NCBI GenBank assembly: GCA_963920525.1
Contig: OY986435.1
Span: 173,404,827-173,468,826, forward strand
Reading direction: 5' to 3'
Length of the DNA: 64,000 nucleotides
Origin: Dichetophora obliterata
Taxonomy: Eukaryota > Arthropoda > Insecta > Diptera > Sciomyzidae
The position numbers and the translations under genes were made by a program. The notes below the pieces were generated by a model that was given only the letters and a program-made list of their open reading frames with translations, ran no database searches and was not told where the DNA came from. Positions 33,405 through 43,330 of the stretch are shown here, piece by piece. Each line of letters begins with the position of its first letter. Positions within the stretch are counted from its first letter, which is position 1.

Positions 33405-34860
33405 TGAAACCCGGCGCGTTGCTGCCACTCTCCCTATTCAAACGCCCATAAAATGTTATCAGTTAAACAGCATGTCTAAATTGAGGTCAAATACTGAATT
33501 CTGAGACTGTGCGACCTATATCCACAAAGCTATTCGATATAACAAATTTGGGTTGTATAGGAAGTGCCACTCTCTCTTCATCACCGCTAATAGAATGTAA
33601 TCAATTAAACTGGATGTCTACATGGAGGTCGAATACCGAATTCCAAAACTGTGCGACATATAACTCCAAAACTATTCGATAGCACAAATTTTGATTGTAT
33701 GGGAGGTGCCACTCTCCTTTTCCCTACGCCCATAAAATTTTAGCAATGAAACTGCATGAGTAATTGAGGTCGAATACTGAATTTTGAGGCTGAGTTACCT
33801 ATAACTCCAAATCTATTCGATATCGCAAATTTGGGTTAAATTGGAGGTGTCACGCCCTCCCGACAAACTCTAAAAAATTTTATCAGTAAATCTGCAAGCG
33901 TAAATTTTGGTCGAATACTGAGTTCCGACGCTGTGCGACCTTGAACTACAAAGCTATTCGATATCACAAATTTTCGTTGTATGGGAGGTGCCACTCCCCC
34001 TTGATCAACGCTCATAAAATGTAATCAATGAAACTGCATGTGTACATTGAGGTCCAATACTGAATTCCAAAGCTGTGAGACCTATAACCCCAATGCTATT
34101 TGATATCTCTAATTTGGGTTAAATAGGAGGTTTCACGCCCCCTTGTCGTACGCCCATAAAATGTAATTAATGAAACTGCATGTATAAATTGGGGCCGAAT
34201 ACTGAATTCTGACGCTGATATTCAATATCGCAAATTTACGTTAAATGGGAGGTGCCACGCCCCTCTTACCAATGAACATAGATTGAATCAATGAAACTGC
34301 ATGTGTATATTGAGGTCGAATATTGAATTTCGGCGTTGTACGACTTATAACTCTAAAACTATTTGATAGCACAAAGTTGGGTTGTATGGGAAGTGCCACT
34401 CCCCTTTGCCCTACGACGACAAAATGTTAGTATTGAAAATGCATGTATAAATTTAGGTCGAATACCGAATTCTTACGCTGTCAACCTATAACTTCAAAGC
34501 AATACGATATCGCAAATTTGGGTTGTAAGGGAGATGTCACGCCTCCCTGTCCAACGCCCATAAAATAAAACCATTGAAACTGCATGTGTAAATTGAGGTC
34601 AAAAACTGAATTCCAAAGATGAATTCCTATAACTTCAAAGCTATTCGATATCACAAATTTGGGTTGTATCGGAGGTGCCCCTCCCCCTTGTCCACTCCCA
34701 TAAAATTTCATCACAGAAACGGTACGTCTAAATTGTGGTCGAATACCGAATTTCTAAGCTGTGCGACCCATAACTCTAACTAAAGCTATTCGATAACATC
34801 AATTTTTTATTTATATGTGGGAGGTAAAAGGGGGTGTGGCATTGCCCCTTAAACCATCTC
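33405..34860. repeat. Tandem array 1, about ten units of ~140 bp
   Basis: After ACTAGCTGAAACCCGG, a unit containing CTGCATGTGTAAATTGAGGT, CGAATACTGAATTCC, then ATTCGATATCACAAATTTGG and GGAGGTGCCACGCCCCC recurs near 33470, 33612, 33751, 33889, 34031, 34168, 34289, 34439, 34579 and 34725. Units are quite diverged. A lone unit lies at 59515-59665. Confidence 0.85.
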
Positions 34861-35319
34861 GTACTCAAAGCAAAGCGTACTTACAAAATTTGAGCTCAAT
34901 CGGACCAATGGTTTCGAAGTATTTTGATATTTTCTTTAAAGTAGGCGTAGATGAATTGTGACCACGCCCATTTTTTCAAAGTTAATTATAGTTATCATAC
35001 GAACTTATTTACCAAATTTTAATTTCATACGACCAAAACCGTCTTAAATACAGCATTTTTATTGATTTGTGGGCGACAAAAGGGGGTGTGGTACAAAACC
35101 TGCAAAGATACACACATGCAATTTCTTATGTGCACCCTCCACACAGACCCCAATCACCCCTGAAAATTTCATTGAAATCGGGCAAGCCGTCTAGGAGGAG
35201 TATGCGAACAGGAAGTTTTGCCACTTAATTTTATATATATAGATATCAAAACAGTGGGCGCAAAAGTAGGCGTGGTCAATTTTTCTTTCAGTAAACACTT
35301 AAATTGGATTACTACGAAC

Positions 35320-35640
35320 ATTTGAAAAAAAAATTATCCAAATCGGTCCAGCCGTTTTCCGATTTTAGATAAATTGATAAATTTTTCTTTCCGACAAAAC
35401 TTAAATTGGATTACTATGAACATTAAAAAAAAATTATCCAAATCGGTCCAGCCGTTTTCCGATTTTAGATAAATCAAAAAAAGTGGGCGCAAAGTGGGCG
35501 TGGTCAATTTTTCTTTCCGTAAAAACCTAAGTAGGACTATTACGAACATTTAAAAAAAAAATTATCCAAATCGGTTCAGCCGTTCTCAACTGATGCAATT
35601 ACCAACGAACGACATTTGATTTTTATTTATATAGATATGT
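35320..35640. repeat. Tandem units with AATCGGTCCAGCCGTTTTCC motif
   Basis: Three units about 105-115 bases apart (35341, 35445, 35566), each with ATTATCCAAATCGGTYCAGC, in part followed by GTGGGCG. The stretch ends near a TTTATATAGATA sequence. Related wording recurs at 34900, 36850, 37290, 48750 and 62080. Confidence 0.75.
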
Positions 35641-35797
35641 TAATATATTTTGAAGTGAACTCAAAAATACTTTTTTTATGGTATTTTTTTAAATAAAGCT
35701 GAGCTAAGCTATACATTTTTAATTAGTATGCTGTACCCGTCGCAGTAATTCGTATCTTGTTTCAGAGGAACATTTCAATACGTATTTTTACACTCAA

Positions 35798-35935
35798 AAA
35801 ATTTTGTGTGTAAATATTACCAAAAACTGCGTCCATTCTACGAATTCTATTCGTAATTTTCAGTCACAAATACAGTCACAGGTACATATCACAAATATAT
35901 TATTCGTATTCGTACAAAAACAAATGTATATTTCC
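35798..35935 (+). repeat. Second copy of the ACACTCAAAAAA repeat
   Basis: ACACTCAAAAAATTTTG, then TCTACGAATTC, TATTCGTAATTTTCAG and TATTCGTATTCGTACAAAAA. The same family as 15925-16085 in the opposite orientation. Confidence 0.6.
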
Positions 35936-36039
35936 CCTAATTTATTGCCAAAATTTCAGCTCAATTTAGCTTAATCCTGGCGTACTTTGCTTCACTCCAC
36001 GCTGACCCCCCGAAAAGTGAGTTTAACTAAAGTGGGACA

Positions 36040-37130
36040 GGCCTATTTTAAGTCCACTTTCCGAGAGGAACCATATGAACTAAATTACAAAACTTTTGCC
36101 TAATACGACCCAAAGCGTTGAAATAAAATATTTTCATTGGTTTGTGGGCGGTAGAAGAAGGGTATGGAAACCAATTTTTAGTACAGTTGCTGACAGTAAC
36201 CATACAAACTAAGCCAAAATTTTAGCTCAATCGACACAGTAGTCAATTTTAATGATTTCTCAAAAAGTGGGTGTGGATATATAGCGATAACGCCCATTTT
36301 TAGTACAGTTGCCGAAAGTAACCATACAAACTAAGGTATCAAATTAATCTTATACGACCAAATAGTTTGATATATAGATTTTCACTGATTTGTGGGCGGA
36401 AAAGGAGGTGTCGAAACCAATTTTTCGTACAGTTTCTGACAGTAACCACACAAACCAAATTACTAAATTTAAGTCTTATACGATAAAAAAAGCATTTTCA
36501 TTGGTTTTTGGGAGGTAAAGGGGAGCGTGGACATAAACTTTTAGTACAGTTACGGACAGTAACCATACAAACAAAATTACCAAATTTAAGTCTTATACGA
36601 CCAAAACCGTATTAAATAAAGCATTTTCATTGATTTTTAGGCGGTAAAAATGGGCATGGAAACCCATTTTTAATACAGTTGTCGACAGTAACCGTACAAA
36701 CTAAATTACTGAATTTTAGCCTTATACGACCCAAACCGACTGAAATATAGCATTTTTATTGATTTTGGGACAGTAAAAGGGGGATGTGGCAACTTTTTTC
36801 CTCAACCATCTCGAACTTGACACAAATCGACTGCCAAAATTTCAGGTCAATCGGTCCAGTAGTTTTGGAGTCTATAGGCATCAGACACACATCGTTTTGC
36901 TTTTCATATATATAGGTATTGATTTGTGAGCGGTAAAAAGGGCGTAAGAACATTAATATATAGTGACCGCTTCTTGGGGCACCTACACAGAAAGTTTCAC
37001 TATAAAAATGTGTAGAGCTCCGGAATTGTCATGATTTCGAAAAAGTGGGCGTATTTATATTTTGACCACGCCCATTTTTTGTATAGTTACCGACAGTAAC
37101 CATCTGAACAAAATTACTAAATCTTAGTTT
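36040..37130. repeat. Tandem array 2, ~120-bp units
   Basis: A unit with TTTTTAGTACAGTTGCTGAC, AGTAACCATACAAACTAAAT, TCTTATACGACCAAAACCG and TTGATTTGTGGGCGG recurs near 36184, 36307, 36428, 36546, 36678 and 37087. A further copy lies at ~61890-61990. No coding meaning seen. Confidence 0.8.
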
Positions 37131-37356
37131 TTTACGATCAAAACCGCCTGATTTCTATCCTTTTTTTGGTTTGTGGTCGATAGCGCAAATTTGGCTTGTT
37201 AAGGAGGTACCACGCCCCCTTGTTCAATCGTTACCAAATGGAACACTCTCAAGATGTGGCTTCAGTTTCCCTGAAAATTTCACAAAGATCGGTTCAGCGA
37301 TTTTAGAGTCTATAAGTGATATAGCCACATACACACATATCCACATACCGACATAC

Positions 37357-39066
37357 TAGGGAAGTCAATCCCGGTATCCCGGACGATTTAAGCCCTTTTA
37401 AATCCCGGGATTGTCTTTCCTGGATTCCGGGATTTTTAAATAAAAAAATTTATATCACAAATATTCATGTAAATGCAAACATTTCATTTTAAGTTGATAT
37501 GAATATAGAATTAGAGAAAAGGACGATGAGTGTGAATCACTGGAGCAAAGACTTTGCAAAGTCTTAGAAGAATTTTAAACACCGTGAAGTCAGCTTTGTA
37601 TTTAAGAATTGTCAGATATTCTGAAATAATTTTGGAAATAAACTTAGGAAATAATTTTGTTTTATGGTGAAGGTCATCGTGATAGAATCAGAACGATGCT
37701 TCTAATCAGCGGGTTTTATTTGTAATGATATTCGAAAAAAACTCTCCAATACAAAATAAAACGAGTTGATCTGCTTAATGTATTACTTTAAAGACAACTA
37801 AAACAAAAAATTTAATTTGAAAAGTCTTTTCCTACCTTAATTTGCCTTAAACACAAAAAAAAAACATGAAGGCGATGTAAAAAAAAGTGTAACATTTGTA
37901 TAGTAATACTTTAAACTGTTGTCTTTTTTATAATTTTTGTTCTTAATCCCTTCTACTTTCTAGGCTAAACTAAGAACAAAATAATTTTTTTTGAGGTAAT
38001 ATTCCTACCATTTACCTTAAAAAATGAAAAAAAAAACATACCTTTCATTTTTTAACATGCGCTACTTTCGTTTTACCAGCTTGAACAAGGAAGAAATTGT
38101 TTTGCTCCTGTTTGGCACAAAGTCTTTATTTTTATCTTTTAAGGGTTTTTAAACCCTTTAGATCATTGTTTTTTAAACCCTCTTAATAATCCTATCATTA
38201 AAGCCATAAAAACATAAATTTAAAATTTGGTTAATTTTTCTTATAAAATAGTCCGAAAAAACTATTTTTGCTTTTCTTCGGCACGAAATCGAAAATCCAA
38301 CTGGCTTTTATATCAAATCTCTCTAAATTTATTTTTATCATGTTGTTTCATATTTTCTTCATAGAGCCAAACAACTTGATTTAAACAAAAGCAAAATAAA
38401 TTCATATAAAAATGACTTCCATATGTGTCCAATACATTGGGCAAATCCACTCAAAGGGTTAAATAGAAGGGTTAAAATTAATATAGTTGAAGTTTTTTGT
38501 GTTTATTAGTTTAGTTGAAAATCACAATTTTGAGCACCCTTTAAAATAGAATTTGTGGTTGTGAACCTCCCACTACAGCTTTTTGTTACTATGCAAATAA
38601 ATTAACTATCCAATTTGATATATTTTATAAATATATGGTATAAAAAAGTTGAACTTGCATTTTGAGCTTCTTTAATTTTTGCAATTAGAAAATAACTGGC
38701 AACCGATCAGTTGTTTATGAAACTTTAAAAACCGAATTTCATGTAAAACAAGAAAAATATAAAAACCGCTCGGTAAAGTGTGGCACAATACCACGGGGTT
38801 TTTTAACTACACTGAAAACCACGCAATTGTGAATATTCTTAATGTGTGTTGTTTTGTTTTTGTTACTTTATAAATGAATTAATTTACATTTTTAGTTTCA
38901 AATAATAATAGCAAAAATTTCAATAGCAAAAGATTGTATTGAAAACGTTTTGAAATATTTACTTCTTAAAATATTCAATCCCGAACTAATCCCGGGATCC
39001 CGGGCTTGAGATTTTCAATCCCGATAATCCCCGGATCGAGAAAAGCTTCCGGGATTGGACTCCCTA
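37357..39066. mobile_element. Element D: 1.7-kb non-autonomous hAT
   Basis: TAGGGAAGTCAATCCCGG at the left and the inverted TAGGGAGTCCAATCCCGG at the right (16 of 18 match). Flanks CGACATAC (37349-37356) and CCACATAC (39067-39074) match at 7 of 8. Additional ATCCCGGGAT palindromes crowd both ends. The interior is AT-rich with no recognisable transposase. It sits in a repeat of element C. Confidence 0.8.
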
Positions 39067-39831
39067 CCACATACATACATCCATTTTTATATATATAGAT
39101 TCAAACGTTTTGAATTAAAATAAATAAATTTTTTAAATAATTCATATAATAGGTATGTTTCTTAACTCGATTTTAGTAGCTTGTAAGCTGCTAGAACTGA
39201 TGAATGTTGAAAAAAAAAATAAGTCAGCTGATGTCCATGTGGGGAACATTTCAAGAATAGCGACAACTCTAATTCTTAGTTTTTGCGGATTATATGAATT
39301 TTTACCTCCTAAATCCAAATCTGATAAATTTCAGGCCGCTCGCAATTAGTTTCTGAGTTATAGGCCTCTAAAACTGGAAGAAATGGTCTGAAAATCTTAC
39401 TGGTTTTATTAATTTTTAAAAAAGAAATATTGAGAAATTTTTGCATTCTTATTTGGAAAGAGGAAAACTTTGGGGCTAAATAGTAATTAATGCGATTAAT
39501 TTTAAGGCTAAAGGAGGCATCACATTCTTTTATTTAGTAAATTACAAAGAATATTTGTTGAGAAAAAATTTTTTGAAATTACATGAAAAAAAAATAAATT
39601 TGAAAATGATTCGGGCATGATACGAGAAATATGTTTACCCCTCTTTGAAATATATATATAATTTTCTTATGTGTACAAGAGTGTGTCAACCGGTGTATCA
39701 TAATAACAAAATTAGTAGCAAAAATCTCAGAAAATAGAATTATAGAGGTAACATTTTCTTTATGTGCATTCTAGACTCCTTTATGCCTTTTCCCCCCTAG
39801 AACAAATCCTGCGGACGCCCTTGCAGGAGGG

Positions 39832-40202
39832 TAAAAAAACGGAGTTTTGCTTTTTTTAAACATAAATTTCTCCAAATTCTCGCTGTAAATATTTATTCTT
39901 AAGTAAGTCAAAGAAAAAAACGTTAGTTTACTGAAGTTAAGCGCATTTAAAGTTTTGAAAACATGTCTTTTTTCGGTAAATTTATTAGTGTGAGCAACGA
40001 TTTTATAAATAGTAGTTATAAAGTTCTTGGTATGAGTGTAGCCATGTATTACGAGGAGAAAAAGGTTAATATAAGCCAAAAACAATTGCAAAATGTTAAT
40101 ATTTTCATTAGTTTTTATTATTTTTTAACTCTTTTTTGCAGCCGTACTCAACCACGTGTGTATATTTGATTTTACCTTTAACTGCATAACTTACTTACTT
40201 AT
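39832..40202. other. Core of element A
   Basis: What remains between the inverted arms of A, AT-rich. A 68-codon frame on plus (39963-40169) and a 106-codon one on minus resemble nothing I know and are probably chance. Confidence 0.5.
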
Positions 40203-40594
40203 TTTTTTTACCCTCCTGTCCAAAAAAATAGTTGGAACCCCTCTTTCAAGCCCACGAACATAAAATTTGAAAAAAAACATAAAATTTTCTTTCCAAGTAT
40301 GATCGTTGGAACATTATATTTTTCAGTTTTATTTATTTATTTATTTATTTAATTTAATGTAAGCGCTTGCAAGAATAAACTTATAATTAAGCACCGATTA
40401 CATATATGGCGATAATATCAACACAAAAATATGAGATATAAAACATAGTCTTGAATAAAATTTAAAGTTAAAATTACGTATGGGAAAAAGTTAAAACATT
40501 AACAATTTTGTAAAATTGAACCAAAGGTAATAACTGAGATTTATAACAAATATAAATAATAAGACAAACAACAAACTTAAAAAACGGGAAAAAA

Positions 40595-40918
40595 TTAAAA
40601 GAATAAAATTAAAAGGAGGTTAAAGGGGAGAAAAAAAAAAAGAAAACGAAAAACGCTAATACGCTGTAAAGAGAATGGAAGCGAATTCCAAAGACGTATA
40701 GAATTAACAAAAAACTGCTGTTCTGATGCCAAGCAGGCGTGTCTAGGTTGAACCAAGTTGTTACCGCGCTGAGATCTTAAAAATTTTAATTTTTCATATA
40801 AATAAAGAGGTTCCTTAGTAAAAATGATTTTATGCAAGAAGACTAACGCCTTCATGTTCAGGACATGGTCAAAAGTCAAACCGAATATTTGTTTTGCATA
40901 CTGTGATATGCGGTCAGT
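40595..40918 (-). pseudogene. LINE ORF2 C-terminus
   Basis: Continues the RT frame after a stop at 40919: LNMKALVFLHKIIF, then FFVNSIRLWNSLPFSLQ. The RLWNSLP sequence is the usual C-terminal signature of CR1/Jockey-type ORF2. Confidence 0.85.
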
Positions 40919-42339
40919 TCATTTAAGTCCGAAGACATAACGAGCGATGTTGTTATAAGCAAGGTTCAGATTGCGCTTACTTGCAGAGTCACAGTATGCG
41001 AAAATTTCAGATCCATATAGTACGGTGGGAACGAGATACGTTTTTGCCAGTAGCATTCTAATGTTAAAGGGGGTGAAATATTGTGTAGCCCACAAGCTGC
41101 GGAGCATACCGAAGATTTTTCCCACTGTGATATTGACATAATTTGTCCAATCCAAGGTACTGTTGAAAGTAATGCCCAAATTTTTTGCCGACTTCACGAC
41201 CTCAATACATGATCCGTAGACTTCAGGTAGAATTGAAGTGAAATTATGTTTCCTAGCTATAACTAAACATTTTGACTTGTTTGGATTGAGGCATAAACCA
41301 TTAGCAGAAGCCCAATCATGCATTTTACGTAAATTTTCATTGAAATTTGCGACACAATAGTGAACATCAGACTTGCGACAGCTAGTATACAATTGCACAT
41401 CATCAGCGTACATTTGTATGCCACAACTATGCAGAATAGAGGTTAAGTCATTTATATAAACTGAGAATAAAAGCGGACCCATTATAGAACCTTGAGGTAC
41501 TCCACGGTTCACACTTAAAAAACTTGAGGTCGCGCAGCCGATATTCACTGCTTGTATTCTATTAGCAAGGTATAACTCATTAGTCGAGTGGCTGTTTCGG
41601 AAAAATTAAACATGTAGGACAATTTTGAACATAAAATTTGGTGATCGACCGTGTCGAAAGCTTTCGAGTGATCTAGAAGAATCAAAAAAGTAACTTAATT
41701 TCGATCAAGATTATTTCGTATTTCGTTGGACACGTCTAGTAAAGCAGTTACGCAACTGTGTTTTGGTCGGAAACCTGATTGTCTATCAGTTAAAAGTTTG
41801 TTACTCAATAAATATTTGTTTGTCTGTTTGTACATAAGCGATTCAAAAACTTTCGATAAATATGGCAAAATTGCTATTGGGCGGTAATCGTTTCCAGTTT
41901 TAGGAATGGGAATTATTTTTGCTTGTTTCCAAATAGCGGGAAATTCTGATTTAGTTATTATTGTGTTAAAAATGTGTTTAATAAATGGTAGCAGTACGGG
42001 AAGAAGTGCTTTGAAAAACTTTGGATGAATTCCATCGAAACAGACAGCATTAGATTTGATTTCTAAGCAACTTCGCACTATCTCGGCATCTTCAACACGT
42101 TGGAAGCTAAAATATGAGTTTGAGCTATTTGATCTTTGAAGGTAACGGTTGAAGTTACCATTTGGCATCGGCATGGGAATATTAATAAATTTGTTATTTA
42201 GATCCTCAACATTTACAATAGTATCAATTGGCGGAGAAGTTCCACCAACTCCGATTTGCCGAATTATGCTCCACTTCTTTTTGCAGTCTATTGCCGAACT
42301 AAATTTAGTTTCATAGTATGTAAACTTGGCAACCTTCAC
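40919..42339 (-). pseudogene. LINE reverse transcriptase
   Basis: Two long frames. 41695-42339 has the pre-palm and fingers (AIPYL version of the PI-L-P motif, SGFRPKHSCVTALL). A stop precedes the LDHSKAFDTV-like motif at ~41650-41690. 40919-41548 has RGVPQGSIMGPLLFSVYIND and IQMYADDVQLY (YADD), then LNPNKSKCLVI and the thumb NLNLAYNNIARYVFGLK. Little decay compared with the LINE at 13235, so it is a younger copy. Confidence 0.9.
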
Positions 42340-42564
42340 CGCCCTGACTACATCTTTTCTATATGTTCGGAAAATAGCATATCGTTCTGACTTAGACTTT
42401 TAATCGAATTTGAAAACCAGGACCTATCATTATGTTTGAGTACTTTAGTCTTAAGTGGGACGTATTTTTCAAACAAAGTGTTGACATTAAGTTGTAAGAA
42501 ATCATTAACTGATCATTAGCTGATAGCATGGAAAAAATTTCTGTCCAGTCGATAAGATGTAGCT

Positions 42565-43002
42565 CTACCTGGAGTGAATTATAATCAACATTTTTAAAAT
42601 CGCGATATGTTTTTTTTGTTCAGGTACAACCAGCTGAAAATCATAGCAGAGGAAAATTAGGTCGTGTTTGGAAAAAACGGGAGCAGAAAGTTGGTCATAG
42701 AGTAAAATTTTGTCACTATCGCCGACAAAAAAGAGTTCTAGCAAAGTATTACGACTTTCGGAGAAATGCGTAGGTATAGTGCAGTTAGGCGACGTAAGAC
42801 CAAGAGAACACATGTCTTCAGCTAAACGAGTTTCTACCAGTAGATCAGTATTGAAATCACCACATATAATAATATCATCAAAAGAGTTTGCCACCGACTC
42901 TATTTTTAGTAACAAGTTATCTGAATTTGTATTGCGATTTGGCCTATAGACTGCGCCAACAAGCAGTTTCCTCAATTCATAAATAACTTCAACAAATGGC
43001 AC
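42565..43002 (-). pseudogene. LINE endonuclease, C-terminal half
   Basis: About 145 codons: KLLVGAVYRPN, DDIIICGDFNTDLL (catalytic GDFN), then DMCSLGLTSPNC, RNTLLELFFV and FSKHDLIFL, with the S-x-H catalytic His near the end. The first half (including the Glu of the TETW-like motif) is missing through 5' truncation. Confidence 0.85.
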
Positions 43003-43184
43003 TCATTCTGGGTAGAAAGCGCAAGTATTAATTTGAAGGACTACTTTTTTGAAAAACGACCTTGAGCGGCCTCTAAACCTTTTTCAAAAATCTGAAAAAA
43101 ATTTTCAAAATTTGTTTTTGTGACGAACTTTCGAAATCCGCTTCAGCCCCCCAAAATTTCGACAAAAAAGTTTACGCCCTAGTG

Positions 43185-43330
43185 AACACGTACTTTTGCT
43201 ACTGCACGTGCAGTACGTGTTTAACATTCACGTGTAGTTCGAGTACGTGTTTTCAAAAACGAACTTCACGGAGTTCGAACTTCCGTGTACACGTGTAGTT
43301 CGAAGCACGTGCTTAAGTTGGAGATCTAAT
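43185..43330. repeat. CACGTG-rich flank of element A
   Basis: Many CACGTG or ACGTGT words with TAGTTCGAG between them (near 43187, 43207, 43230, 43250, 43290, 43308). The left flank (31155-31235) also contains ACACGTGTAGTACGAG, so element A seems to have landed in a short CACGTG-rich repeat. Confidence 0.5.

Larger units (their letters stand above)
33061..39823. mobile_element. Element C: 6.8-kb hAT-type element with repeat arrays
   Basis: Left terminus CATGGGCGTCTGCAGGGGGG, right terminus inverted CAAGGGCGTCCGCAGGATTT, flanked by identical CAGGAGGG at 33053-33060 and 39824-39831. The 8-bp duplication marks hAT. The interior has no transposase; it consists of two tandem arrays, other small repeats and the nested element D. 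It interrupts the left arm of A. Confidence 0.8.
40328..42999 (-). mobile_element. 5'-truncated LINE (Jockey/CR1-like) inside element A
   Basis: 3' end at low coordinates with an (AAAT)n-type tail (40328-40352). Endonuclease, RT and C-terminal domains follow on minus. The 5' end stops abruptly inside the endonuclease at ~42999, as expected from incomplete target-primed copying. The uninterrupted arm of A shows the site; no target duplication, rather loss of about two bases. No RNase H. Confidence 0.88.
31240..43184. mobile_element. Element A: inverted-arm element swollen by nested insertions
   Basis: Termini CACTAGGGCGTAAACTT (left, 31240 and again 31757 after the SINE) and the inverted equivalent ending at 43184. 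Left arm segments 31757-31939 and 32940-33060, plus a few bases from 39832, pair with right arm segments 43000-43184 and 40203-40327. The remaining core is 39840-40202. Without inserts A is about 1 kb with ~300-bp arms. AACACGT occurs next to both ends but is 3 bases off on the left, so the target duplication is uncertain. No transposase; superfamily unknown. Confidence 0.8.

Noticed and set aside
33405..37130. CRISPR-like array
   Set aside because: The units are long, diverged, contiguous tandem repeats in an animal transposon, without constant repeats and unique spacers.
39963..40169. 68-codon frame in the core of element A
   Set aside because: Too short, no similarity, AT-rich context.
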